Shown: one piece after another, positions 8,714 to 17,249 of the stretch | How positions within the stretch are numbered: the stretch's first letter is position 1 | How the letters are laid out: every line of letters starts with the position of its first letter | Source of the DNA: Carnobacterium funditum DSM 5970 | Lineage (GTDB): Bacteria; Bacillota; Bacilli; Lactobacillales; Carnobacteriaceae | Direction of reading: 5' to 3' | NCBI RefSeq assembly: GCF_000744185.1 | Contig: NZ_JQLL01000001.1 | Coordinates: 2,137,001 to 2,201,000, forward strand | Length of the DNA stretch: 64,000 nucleotides | The notes under the pieces: generated by a model | What the model saw: only the letters and a program-made list of their open reading frames with translations | Database searches by the model: none | What the model was told of the DNA's origin: nothing | Made by a program: the position numbers and the translations under genes

Positions 8714-9172
8714 ATGATAAATGAGTCGGTAGAAAAATTATGGGAGAATTTTAAACTTCAAAATCCTACATTACCAGATTGTTATGAGTTGATGACTTTT
8801 GGAGATACTCAAGATAGAGCCGATCAATCTGCAGCACTAGTTTTAGAAGGCTTAAAAACTGTGAAGACGACGTTGTTATTAGAATATCAAAGAAAAGAGA
8901 AATATTTGCCTCAAGAAGGAAGCTACTCGATTATTTTAGATGTCAACAATCAAGCCATTGGAATAGTACAACTATTAAAAGTATTTATTGTGCCATTTGA
9001 TGAAGTGACAGATGAGTTGGCTTATCAAGAAGGCGAAGGAGACCGGACACTATCTGGTTGGCGAGAAATATACCAAACTTATTTTCAAGAACAATGTAAA
9101 AAGCAACATTGGAATTTTTCTGTGAAAACTGAAGTGGTGTGTATTCAATTTGAGTTAGTTTATGCAGCGTAA
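8714..9172 (+). CDS. ASCH domain protein
   Basis: The 152-residue protein is an ASCH domain along its whole length, with the GEGDRTLSGWREIYQTYF segment near residue 110 that is typical of this family. ASCH proteins share the PUA-like fold and are thought to bind RNA or modified nucleosides. E. coli YqfB, a related small ASCH protein, is an N4-acetylcytidine amidohydrolase. I chose the ATG at 8714, behind AAAGGTGAAG, over an upstream in-frame start that has no ribosome site. The next genes take up and deaminate cytosine, which suggests a role in pyrimidine salvage; that link is inference. Confidence 0.8.
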   Translation: MINESVEKLWENFKLQNPTLPDCYELMTFGDTQDRADQSAALVLEGLKTVKTTLLLEYQRKEKYLPQEGSYSIILDVNNQAIGIVQLLKVFIVPFDEVTDELAYQEGEGDRTLSGWREIYQTYFQEQCKKQHWNFSVKTEVVCIQFELVYAA

Positions 9173-9284
9173 ACATCTGGTTAAAGAGTAAGAGGATTTG
9201 AAAAAAATTTAAAATAAGAAAAAGGTTTAAGTTGACAGAGCTGGCTTAAACTGATAGTATTAAAAACAATAAAATATCGGTACC

Positions 9285-9395
9285 TTTAAAATCAGTCCAG
9301 AGAGGCTGACAAGGTTTGCACTGTCTTTAGAGACAGTGTTGTACTGCTGTACGTATGCGCAGACTCCTTGTCGTTTTTTGACAAGGGGTCTTTTT
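9285..9395 (+). promoter_or_regulatory. PyrR-type transcription attenuator before codBA
   Basis: The leader contains ATCAGTCCAGAGAGGCTGAC at 9291-9310, which matches the PyrR binding-loop pattern (UCCAGAGAGGCU) of pyrimidine operons. An inner hairpin (CTGTCTTTAGAGACAG) follows, then a terminator with stem 9363-9372/9380-9389 and a T run. With UMP-bound PyrR the terminator would form and switch off codBA. The known mechanism is from Bacillus pyr operons. Its use here is read from sequence similarity. Confidence 0.85.
9363..9395 (+). terminator. Attenuator terminator hairpin
   Basis: ACTCCTTGTC pairs with GACAAGGGGT (one G-T pair) around a 7-base loop, followed by CTTTTTG. It lies 39 bases before the codB start and is the off-switch of the PyrR attenuator. 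Confidence 0.85.
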
Positions 9396-9433
9396 GTATG
9401 TACAGGTACTGGTGAATAATAAGGAGGAGTACA

Positions 9434-10705
9434 ATGGAAAACACTCAGCAAGATAAGGATTATTCAATGGCAATAGTAAAGGATGAGGATAAAAAAGGTT
9501 TTTGGTCCATGCTTTTTATTATGTTAGGCTTCACATTTTTTTCTGCTAGTATGCTAACAGGTGGAGCTCTTGGAGCCGGATTATCATTTAAAGATTTTGC
9601 TATAGCTGTATTAATCGGAAATCTTATCCTAGGTATTTACACAGGTTTTCTTGCTTTCATCAGTTCAGGTACAGGATTATCAACACATTTGCTTGCAAAA
9701 TATTCTTTTGGAGAAAAAGGTTCTTACCTGGTTTCCTTTCTTTTAGGAGTCACACAAGTTGGCTGGTTTGGAGTAGGGATTGCTATGATTGCTCTTCCAG
9801 TCCATAAAGTGACAGGCATTAGCATACCTCTTTTAGTTGTTATTGCTGGGATCGCTATGACAACCTCAGCCTTTTTTGGAATGAAAACTCTTGCGATGAT
9901 TAGTTTCATTTCCGTACCAGCCATCGCTTTATTAGGTGGAAAATCCGTCTTAGAGGCCATTCAATCTGCAGGTGGGATGAAAGAAATTTTAGCTCTTACA
10001 CCAACCGCTCCGATAACAATGGGAACAGCTATATCACTAACAATTGGGTCATTTATTAGTGGGGGCTCAACAACAGCAGATTTCACTCGTTTTGCAAAAT
10101 CTCAAAAAATCAGTGTTTTTACAACGGTCTTAGCTTTCTTTGTCGGAAACTCACTCATGTTTTTATTCGGTGCAGTTGGAGCAATGGTTACAGGTTTATC
10201 AGATATTTCAGAAGTGATGTTTTCACAAGGGTTGATTATCCCAGCCATTGCTGTATTAGGATTAAACATCTGGACAACAAATGATAATGCCATATACACA
10301 GCAAGTCTTGGTTTTTCTAATATCACAAAGCACCCTAAGAAGAAAATTGTTCTTATCTTAGGTCTTCTTGGAACTCTATCTTCTCTATTCTTGTACAACA
10401 ACTTTCAAGTTTTTCTAGGGTCTCTTGGAACTTTTATTCCGCCAGTTGGAGGTATTTTAATTGCAGACTACTTCCTTTATGATAAAGAGAGATACAAGCA
10501 CTTCGATACACAAAAATTTAAAAGCATAAATATTCATGCATTGCTTGCAACTGCTATGGGTTCATTAGCAGCTCTTTATGTACCCGGTATTGCAGCTATT
10601 AACGGAATTATCATAGCAATAGCGAGCTATACAGTCTTAGTTAAAGTTATGAAACCATCTCAGGTTGTATTGAAAATGGACAATTTAACAAATGAAACGA
10701 TTTAA
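9434..10705 (+). CDS. codB: Cytosine permease CodB (NCS1 family)
   Basis: CodB is a membrane permease of the NCS1 family that imports cytosine. The 423-residue protein has about twelve hydrophobic segments and the family pattern through GAGLSFKDFAIAVLIGN (about residue 48) and FISGGSTTADFTRFAKS (about 203). It is followed after 17 bases by codA, so uptake and deamination are encoded together. A strong AAGGAGGAG site precedes the ATG. Regulation is most likely by the PyrR attenuator just upstream. Confidence 0.93.
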   Translation: MENTQQDKDYSMAIVKDEDKKGFWSMLFIMLGFTFFSASMLTGGALGAGLSFKDFAIAVLIGNLILGIYTGFLAFISSGTGLSTHLLAKYSFGEKGSYLVSFLLGVTQVGWFGVGIAMIALPVHKVTGISIPLLVVIAGIAMTTSAFFGMKTLAMISFISVPAIALLGGKSVLEAIQSAGGMKEILALTPTAPITMGTAISLTIGSFISGGSTTADFTRFAKSQKISVFTTVLAFFVGNSLMFLFGAVGAMVTGLSDISEVMFSQGLIIPAIAVLGLNIWTTNDNAIYTASLGFSNITKHPKKKIVLILGLLGTLSSLFLYNNFQVFLGSLGTFIPPVGGILIADYFLYDKERYKHFDTQKFKSINIHALLATAMGSLAALYVPGIAAINGIIIAIASYTVLVKVMKPSQVVLKMDNLTNETI

Positions 10706-10722
10706 AAAAAGGAGAATAACTA

Positions 10723-11994
10723 GTGTTAATAAAAAATGGATTACTTTACGATCAAAAGAAACAGCAAGATATTTTAATTGAAGAAGGAATGATTACACGT
10801 ATCGAAGATAGTATTGATGATAGCCAAGCTGAAGGGCACGATGTAGTGGATGCCAAAGGCAAACTTATTTCAGCTCCATTTATTGAACCACACATTCATT
10901 TAGATTCAGTTTTAACAGCGGGAGAGCCTCGTTGGAATGAAAGTGGAACATTATTTGAGGGCATCCAAACGTGGTCAGAAAGAAAACAATTTCTTACGAT
11001 TGAAGACGTGAAAACCAGAGCACGTAAAGCATTAAAGATGCAAATTGCCAACGGGATTCAATTCGTACGAACGCATGTAGATGTAACCGATCCTTCGTTG
11101 ACAGCACTGAAAGCACTGATTGAACTCCGTGAAGAAATGAAAGAATATGTGACAATCCAGCTTGTAGCCTTTCCACAAGAAGGAATTTTATCTTATCCTA
11201 ATGGACTTGGTTTACTAGAAGAAGCATTAAAATTAGGAGCTGACGTCGTAGGTGGGATCCCACATTATGAATTTACCCGTGAATATGGTGTCGAGTCTAT
11301 CAATCAAATTTTTGTACTAGCTAAAAAATATAATGTCTTAATCGATGTTCACTGTGATGAAATTGATGACGAGCAATCTCGTTTTCTTGAAGTTCTAGCT
11401 ACACGAGCCTATGAATATGGTATTGGAGATAAAGTTACTGCTAGCCATACAACTGCGATGGGCTCTTATAATGATGCGTATACCTCAAAGTTATTTCATA
11501 TTTTGAAACTATCCGGTATCCATTTCATCTCAAATCCACTAGTGAACATTCATCTTCAAGGACGATTTGATAGTTATCCGAAAAGAAGAGGACTAACTCG
11601 TGTGAAAGAATTACTAGCTGCTGGAATGAATGTCGCTTTTGGACATGATGATATTTTTGACCCTTGGTATCCTTTAGGAACTGGCAATATGTTACAAGTA
11701 GTGCACATGGGTCTGCATGTAGGTCAAATGATGGGGTATGATGAAATTAATGACTCGCTCAATTTGATTAGTACAAATAGTGCCAAAGCCATGCATATAC
11801 AAGATAAGTACGGTATTGAAGTTGGCAAACCAGGAAATTTAATTATTTTAGATGCAGATAGTGGTTATGAAGCAGTAAGAAGACAGGCTGTTGTCTTGCA
11901 TTCTATTCGTAACGGAAATAGTATTTCCCAGACTACACCAGCTGTTTCTGTTGTGGATATTGAAGGACTAGAAGAAATCACTTTTTCAAAATAA
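10723..11994 (+). CDS. codA: Cytosine deaminase CodA
   Basis: CodA hydrolyses cytosine to uracil and ammonia in the cytosol and so feeds pyrimidine salvage. The 423 residues show the metal-binding amidohydrolase pattern: HIHLDSV near residue 59, HVDVTD near 122, HCDEIDDEQ near 212, [12 protein letters not shown] near 244 and [13 protein letters not shown] near 307. It starts with GTG at 10723, 8 bases after AAGGAG. It is the second gene of the PyrR-controlled codBA operon. A terminator lies about 105 bases behind it. Confidence 0.95.
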   Translation: MLIKNGLLYDQKKQQDILIEEGMITRIEDSIDDSQAEGHDVVDAKGKLISAPFIEPHIHLDSVLTAGEPRWNESGTLFEGIQTWSERKQFLTIEDVKTRARKALKMQIANGIQFVRTHVDVTDPSLTALKALIELREEMKEYVTIQLVAFPQEGILSYPNGLGLLEEALKLGADVVGGIPHYEFTREYGVESINQIFVLAKKYNVLIDVHCDEIDDEQSRFLEVLATRAYEYGIGDKVTASHTTAMGSYNDAYTSKLFHILKLSGIHFISNPLVNIHLQGRFDSYPKRRGLTRVKELLAAGMNVAFGHDDIFDPWYPLGTGNMLQVVHMGLHVGQMMGYDEINDSLNLISTNSAKAMHIQDKYGIEVGKPGNLIILDADSGYEAVRRQAVVLHSIRNGNSISQTTPAVSVVDIEGLEEITFSK

Positions 11995-12100
11995 AAAGAA
12001 AACAACTAGATTAGCAATACTAAAGATAAAGCAATAGAAGCTCTACTTATTCTGATGGGTAAGAAGGTTTGCTAATGCTATAGCCAGAAATCAAAAGAAT

Positions 12101-12146
12101 AAAACCTACAAGAAAACGACTTCAGTTTTTTTCTTGTAGGTTTTTT
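12101..12146 (+). terminator. Rho-independent terminator after codBA
   Basis: A 16-bp AT-rich stem built on CCTACAAGAAAA and its complement, with a short loop, is followed by TTTTTT. It closes the codBA transcript. Confidence 0.8.
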
Positions 12147-12584
12147 AAATTTTAACTTGAATGATTGATAGATTGTATCGGAATCTAGGAACAATCAATT
12201 AGGACCTTACTTTTCAGTTTCTCAATGGAGAAACTTGTTAATCACGGTACGCCCTTCTTTTAAATGGACAAGTCAGAGCGAAGAAAAAAAGAGTGGTTAA
12301 CCATCTATTTTATGAATTTGCACGCTAAAATTTTGTTTCCTCACAGTGATAGAAATGCTTCTAAAAAAAATACTATGAAAAATTCAGGTTTATAATAAAA
12401 GGATAAATAGTAATAATGAGGAAGATCAGTTCAAAGAAAATAAACGGATGACATTGCATTCTAACTAAAAAAAATGGTAAAATAACATAGAAGGTTTTTC
12501 TATAAATACTATTTCTCTAATTAAAATGCCTCTTTTCAAAAACAAAGTTGGACACAGTATTTTAAAAAAAATTGAGGCAGAAAA
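12147..12584. other. Gene-free stretch downstream of codBA
   Basis: About 440 bases with no supported gene. A segment near 12215-12290 resembles the gene-free stretch before murB in short motifs (ATGGAGAAAC, ATGGACAAGT). I see no recognised RNA and no insertion sequence. Confidence 0.4.
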
Positions 12585-12807
12585 GTGAAAAAAGTGAAAA
12601 AAAAAGAGAGTAAAAAAAGGTTTACTGTTCGTAGGAATCGATGCAACTGCCGGTTTAGCTACCCAATATGTCTGGCAACAGAATAGGCGCTTAATAGCCA
12701 TCTTAATTGGAACGATGATCTTTACCGTATGTTTATCTTTAGGAATTTTATCTACAAAAAATAAAACGCATAGAAAAGAGTATAATGTTGAACTCGCTAA
12801 AAGATGA
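12585..12807 (+). pseudogene. Small membrane protein ORF broken by a frameshift at a poly-A run
   Basis: A GTG at 12585, behind GAGG, starts a lysine-rich peptide that stops after about ten codons. A one-base shift in the nine-A run at 12597-12605 would join it to an open frame ending at TGA 12805-12807. The joined product would be about 70 residues with one clear membrane segment (RRLIAILIGTMIFTVCLSLG) and a charged tail. I do not recognise the family. The break could be real decay, phase variation or a sequencing error at the homopolymer. Confidence 0.45.
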
Positions 12808-12863
12808 TTGCTAGCGTGAGTATTTATAAGGGACTATTAGCTAGGTCATCTAGTATAGTTTCT

Positions 12864-12913
12864 ATTGAAAGCAATTGAAAGCAATTGAAAGCAATTGAAA
12901 GCAATTGAAAGCA
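12864..12913. repeat. Five tandem copies of a 10-bp unit upstream of rpiA
   Basis: ATTGAAAGCA is repeated five times without mismatch. Each unit carries TTGAAA, a passable -35 hexamer. The array ends 89 bases before the rpiA start. Copy-number change by slippage could alter promoter spacing; no effect can be shown from the sequence. Confidence 0.95.
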
Positions 12914-13002
12914 ATAATTTTGAATAAATAAAGAGTCTACCTATTTTTCAGATTAGTTTATTTTTTTGCAGAAAGAAATGACGAAATTGAGGAGGAAATA
13001 GA

Positions 13003-13674
13003 ATGAATGTTAAACAAATGGTTGGAGAAAAAGCTGCAGAGTATGTTAAAGACGGAATGGTTGTTGGGTTGGGGACAGGATCGACAGCTTACTATCTAGT
13101 TGAAGCACTTGGCAAAAGAGTTGAAAAAGGATTGACTATCACAGGAGTGACCACATCTACTCGTACTAAAGAGCAAGCAGAGACATTAAATATTCCGTTG
13201 GTCGACTTAAATGACGTAGCTAAAATTGATTTGACGATTGATGGTTCAGATGAAGTAAGTGAAAATTACCAAGGTATCAAAGGTGGCGGTGGAGCCTTAT
13301 TATTCGAAAAGTTAGTCGCAAATAATAGCGAAAAAGTTATCTGGATTGTTGATGATAGTAAAATGGTGAAAACACTTGGCACCTTTCCTTTACCGGTTGA
13401 AATTGTAGCGTTTGGTTACAAGCAACTTTTTCGTTTGTTTGAATCAAAAAATCTTCATCCAGAATTGCGTTTGAACGAATCAAAAAAAAATTATGTAACA
13501 GACGGTGGACATTACATTATTGACTTACATTTAGAGAGCATTGAAAATCCCCATGAGTTAGCTACATGGTTAGATGGACTGACAGGCGTTGTTGAACACG
13601 GTTTATTTTTAGATATGGTCAATACAGTCATTGTAGGACATGAAAATGCTGTAGAAGTTTTAGATGTTAGGTAA
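13003..13674 (+). CDS. rpiA: Ribose-5-phosphate isomerase A
   Basis: RpiA interconverts ribose 5-phosphate and ribulose 5-phosphate in the pentose phosphate pathway. The 223-residue protein shows the phosphate-binding GLGTGSTAYYLVEAL near residue 22, DLTIDGSDEV near 81 with catalytic aspartates, and KGGGGALLFEKLVA near 94 with the catalytic glutamate and lysine. A perfect GAGGAGG site precedes the ATG. It is followed after 122 bases by pdp. Together they let the cell turn nucleoside-derived ribose 1-phosphate into central metabolites, although the gap may hold a separate promoter. Confidence 0.95.
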   Translation: MNVKQMVGEKAAEYVKDGMVVGLGTGSTAYYLVEALGKRVEKGLTITGVTTSTRTKEQAETLNIPLVDLNDVAKIDLTIDGSDEVSENYQGIKGGGGALLFEKLVANNSEKVIWIVDDSKMVKTLGTFPLPVEIVAFGYKQLFRLFESKNLHPELRLNESKKNYVTDGGHYIIDLHLESIENPHELATWLDGLTGVVEHGLFLDMVNTVIVGHENAVEVLDVR

Positions 13675-13796
13675 GGATTATAAGGATTTGATGGTAAATT
13701 CCTGAGTGAGTTTGTCATTTTAGATTATTGAAACCGTTAACAAGGTAAAGTGTGGTAAAATAATAGAATAAAACGAATTAAAGGAGACAGACAGAT

Positions 13797-15098
13797 ATGC
13801 GGATAGTGGATTTAATCGCTAAGAAACAACATGGTAAATCATTAACAACAGAAGAAATTAACTTTATGATAGAAGGATTCACAACGGGTGAAATTCCTGA
13901 TTACCAAATGAGTGCTATGGCTATGGCCATTTATTTCCAAGGAATGGATGATCATGAACGAAGTGATTTAACGATGAGTATGGTAAATTCAGGTGAAAAA
14001 ATTGATTTATCTGCTATTCATGGTGTAAAAGTTGATAAGCATTCAACAGGCGGAGTGGGTGATACAACAACGTTAGTATTAGCACCGTTAGTAGCTAGTT
14101 TAGGAGTACCTATTGCGAAAATGAGTGGGCGCGGGTTAGGACATACTGGTGGAACAATTGATAAATTAGAAGCTATTCCAGGGTTTACTGTTGAATTGAC
14201 ACAAGAGAAATTTATTGATTTAGTAAACAAAAATAAAGTAGCAGTAGTGGGTCAATCTGGCAATTTAACCCCAGCTGATAAAAAATTATATGCTTTACGT
14301 GATGTTACAGGAACGGTGGAATCTATTCCGTTGATAGCAAGTTCAATTATGAGTAAAAAAATAGCAGCCGGAGCAGATGCGATTGTTTTAGACGTGAAAA
14401 TCGGTGCTGGTGCATTTATGAAGACAGAAGAAGATGCAAGAGAATTAGCGCATGCCATGGTAAAAATCGGAAATTTAGTTGGGCGTCAAACGATGGCTGT
14501 TATTTCTGATATGAGCCAACCTTTAGGATACGCTATCGGGAATGCATTAGAGGTAAAAGAAGCTATTGAAACATTAGAAGGACATGGACCAGAAGATTTA
14601 ATTGACTTGTGTTTGACATTAGGAAGCCAAATGGTTCATTTAGCAGGAATAGGAAATAACTTGGCTGAAGCAAGATTATTATTAGAAGAAAACTTAAATA
14701 ATGGTAAAGCATTGGAGAAATTCAAACTTTTTGTTGCTTCACAAGGTGGAGATACTTCAGTCATTGATCACCCTGAACGCCTTCCGCAAGCGGCTTATCA
14801 GAAAGAAGTAACAGCTAGCCGTGATGGTGTTGTTTCTCAGATCAATGCAGATGAAATTGGGATAGCAGCGATGATGTTAGGAGCTGGCAGAGCAAACAAA
14901 GAAAGCAAAATTGATTTAGCCGTTGGTCTAATGTTGCGCAAGAAAGTTGGAGAAAAAGTTAAAAAAGGAGACACATTAGTCACCATTTACAGTAATCAAT
15001 CAGAAACGACCCCAGTAGAAAATAAAATCCAAGAAAATATTACAATTTCAGATAAAGCTGAACCTATTCAACTGATTCATGAAGTCATTCTTGATTAG
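13797..15098 (+). CDS. pdp: Pyrimidine-nucleoside phosphorylase
   Basis: This enzyme splits uridine, thymidine and deoxyuridine with phosphate into base and (deoxy)ribose 1-phosphate. The 433 residues fit the family. Visible motifs are [20 protein letters not shown] near residue 81 (phosphate binding) and [16 protein letters not shown] near 110, the thymidine/pyrimidine-nucleoside phosphorylase signature. A C-terminal domain covers about residues 340-425. AAGGAGA precedes the ATG. The gene is followed by a very strong terminator. Confidence 0.95.
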   Translation: MRIVDLIAKKQHGKSLTTEEINFMIEGFTTGEIPDYQMSAMAMAIYFQGMDDHERSDLTMSMVNSGEKIDLSAIHGVKVDKHSTGGVGDTTTLVLAPLVASLGVPIAKMSGRGLGHTGGTIDKLEAIPGFTVELTQEKFIDLVNKNKVAVVGQSGNLTPADKKLYALRDVTGTVESIPLIASSIMSKKIAAGADAIVLDVKIGAGAFMKTEEDARELAHAMVKIGNLVGRQTMAVISDMSQPLGYAIGNALEVKEAIETLEGHGPEDLIDLCLTLGSQMVHLAGIGNNLAEARLLLEENLNNGKALEKFKLFVASQGGDTSVIDHPERLPQAAYQKEVTASRDGVVSQINADEIGIAAMMLGAGRANKESKIDLAVGLMLRKKVGEKVKKGDTLVTIYSNQSETTPVENKIQENITISDKAEPIQLIHEVILD

Positions 15099-15126
15099 AA
15101 CGTTGACTGTAATAGGATGTTAAATA

Positions 15127-15178
15127 AAAGACCAGTTGGTTAAACCATTTTTAAATGGTTTAACCAACTGGTCTTTTT
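15127..15178. terminator. Strong bidirectional terminator between pdp and the next gene
   Basis: A stem of more than 20 bp (AAAGACCAGTTGGTTAAACC and its complement) with a 4-5 base loop has T runs on both sides. It serves pdp on the plus strand and the small membrane gene on the minus strand. Confidence 0.9.
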
Positions 15179-15183
15179 ACCTT

Positions 15184-15381
15184 CTATTCAACAAATAAGT
15201 ACCGAAGAACTAAAACAGTAAATAAAAATAAACCTGTAAATAAAATAATGCTCATGAAAACATGAAAGTAGGCCCAAATTCCACCACTTAAAACAACTAA
15301 ACGAAACGTAGACGAAACAAGATAAATTATAAAATAAAGACAACTAGTAAAAAAAACACCAAATGTAAACCGTTTTATCAT
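15184..15381 (-). CDS. Small two-helix membrane protein, unknown function
   Basis: The 65-residue product is almost entirely two hydrophobic segments (about residues 7-30 and 36-62). The hinge between them contains SGGIW. An AGAGGG ribosome site lies 11 bases before the ATG on the minus strand, and the shared terminator at 15127-15178 closes it. I do not recognise a family. The ribosome site and terminator support a real gene, but it is not proven. Confidence 0.55.
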   Translation of the reverse strand: MIKRFTFGVFFTSCLYFIIYLVSSTFRLVVLSGGIWAYFHVFMSIILFTGLFLFTVLVLRYLFVE

Positions 15382-15569
15382 GATTGGGTCTAACCCTCTT
15401 TTTAGTTTGACTGTTTTATTACACTAAGCATAGCAAAATAGATTTAACAGTACAATATAATCTGTCAGATAACAAAAAAATTTTATCGTTAAATTAAAAA
15501 TAGAGGATAGAACGATGAGGTCTTATGGTATAATGCCCTTTACTATTTTTGACTTAAGGGGGATAAATA

Positions 15570-16273
15570 ATGAGAAGAAAAGATTGGCAAGATGGATTCA
15601 AAATCATTTTTCTTGTTATGTTAGGATACATACCTTTAGGATTAGCTTGTGGCATACTATTATTTGATTCAGGTTTTAGCATTCCAGCTCTAGTGTTAAT
15701 AAGTTTGGTCGTATTTGCAGGTGCCGCTCAATTCATGGCAGCTTCAATGATGGTAAGGGGTGCAACAGCATCAACATTCATCATAATGGTTTTTTTCTTG
15801 AACTTGAGACACTTATTAATGAGCTCTAGCTTAGCTAATTTTTTAATAAAAGTTCCATTCCTTTTATTTTGATTTTTAGTCATACCTTAGCAGATGAAGC
15901 ATAGGCTATAAATTATAATCAATTTAAAAATCATGAGTAGTCAGAGTATCAAGCACTAGCAACAAATGTATTAGCTTACTTAACATGGCGTATGAGTACC
16001 CTCATTGGAGGATGGCTAGGTAGCACCTTAGCAATCGATACAACGATTATGAATGATGTATTAATTGCACTATTTATAGCTTTGTTAATGAATCAATTTG
16101 TCTCAAAACTTTTTATTTTTGTCGGATTAGTAGCTGGAATTTTATCCGTGGTTTTAATGGGAATTTTGCACCACAATAGTGCATTAGTCATTGCTGCCAT
16201 AATAGCATCATTTTTTGGTTACCGGGTAGATAATTATAGGGATGGACGAAAAATAAAGGAGGCGGTAGAATAA
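15570..16273 (+). pseudogene. azlC: azlC, branched-chain amino acid exporter subunit (decayed)
   Basis: The intact protein would be the large subunit of the AzlCD branched-chain amino acid exporter. Codons 1-100 read as a normal AzlC N-terminus (GYIPLGLACGILLFDSG, then VVFAGAAQFMAASMM). A TGA ends that frame at 15870-15872. The remainder continues in another frame through HTLADEA, with two in-frame TAG codons at 15902 and 15938, and then reads cleanly through LIGGWLGSTLAID to 16273. One frameshift and two nonsense changes make it nonfunctional. The azlD start codon follows directly after its stop codon. Confidence 0.85.
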
Positions 16274-16584
16274 ATGAAATTAAATCCGTGGATGTTAATT
16301 TTTGGGATGGCCGTTGTGACTTACATACCGAGAATGCTGCCAATGCTTGTTTTAAGTAAACGAACTATTCCAGAAAAACTTGCCAAATGGATGTCATTTA
16401 TCCCTGTCTCTATTTTCTCAGCTTTAATTCTTTCTGGAATGGGAACTTAAACCCTAATCCCTTATCAAGTTTAAAATTAGTACCATCTATTCTAACAGCA
16501 CTTGTTGCCTATTATACTAAAAGCTTGCTATTGTCGATGATCATAGGAATTTTAAGCCTGACTTTTTTTATCTATCTTAGCTAA
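16274..16584 (+). pseudogene. azlD: azlD, branched-chain amino acid exporter small subunit (decayed)
   Basis: The gene starts with ATG directly after the azlC stop codon and reads as a small membrane protein (WMLIFGMAVVTYIPRMLP), typical of AzlD. A TAA at 16448-16450 interrupts it. The remaining 40 or so codons continue in another frame (LVPSILTALVAYYTKSLLLS) to a stop at 16582-16584. Together with the broken azlC this shows loss of the whole exporter. Confidence 0.8.
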
Positions 16585-16675
16585 ATTATTCTGCATGTTT
16601 CACCTAAAAGAAACATGTTATAATGAGATGCAATGGAGTCTAAAATAAATAAAACAGGTTTATTGGAGGAAAGAT

Positions 16676-17212
16676 ATGTCTGAATTTAAAAATCGTGTAA
16701 CTAAAAAATGCATTGAATCAAAAGTAATCCAAACACATCGGGTATTGCCATCTGACTTGAATCATCATCAAACCTTATTTGGGGGGAATCTGATGAGTTG
16801 GATTGATAATACAGCTTCTATTTCAGCTGCTCGTCATTCACGAGGGATAACAGTGACAGCATCAGTTGATTCCCTAGATTTTTTGCATCCACTGCCAAGC
16901 AATCATTCTGTTTGCATTGAAAGCTATGTATCAGGTGTAGGGAAATCATCTATGGAGGTTTTTTGTAAAATTATGGGAGAAGATCTTATGACCGGTGAAC
17001 GATATTTAGCAGCAACAAGTTTTAGTACGTTTGTTTCAATGAAAAGTGAAACAAACCCTACTGTTGTGGTTCCAATAATCGAACCAACAACTAAAGAAGA
17101 AAAATTGGTATGTAGTGGATACGAAAAGCGTCATGAAAAACGTCTTTTAAATCGTGAATTCAACGAACAATTTGCAAATGTCATTTCCTATTCAGCAGTA
17201 TGGGAAGAATAA
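16676..17212 (+). CDS. Acyl-CoA thioesterase, hotdog fold (YkhA-like)
   Basis: The 178-residue protein is a single hotdog-fold acyl-CoA hydrolase of the YkhA/YciA/Acot type. It has HHQTLFGGNLMSWIDNTASI near residue 26 and TASVDSLDFLHPL near 60. Enzymes of this group cleave acyl-CoA thioesters in the cytosol; chain-length preference cannot be read here. A TTGGAGGAAAG ribosome site precedes the ATG. The next gene begins 37 bases downstream in the same direction. Confidence 0.88.
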   Translation: MSEFKNRVTKKCIESKVIQTHRVLPSDLNHHQTLFGGNLMSWIDNTASISAARHSRGITVTASVDSLDFLHPLPSNHSVCIESYVSGVGKSSMEVFCKIMGEDLMTGERYLAATSFSTFVSMKSETNPTVVVPIIEPTTKEEKLVCSGYEKRHEKRLLNREFNEQFANVISYSAVWEE

Positions 17213-17249
17213 AATAGTAAGTGAAAAGATTTCATTAGGAGGCAGAATC

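Noticed and set aside
9260-9451. Minus-strand ORF across the codB leader
   Set aside because: The sequence is explained by the PyrR attenuator and there is no ribosome site for the frame.
12864-12913. CRISPR-like repeat array
   Set aside because: The units are 10 bp with no spacers, so this is a simple tandem repeat.
15840-15945. Programmed recoding in azlC
   Set aside because: Two TAG codons and a frameshift occur with no slippery site or stem-loop, and azlD is also broken. Decay is simpler.
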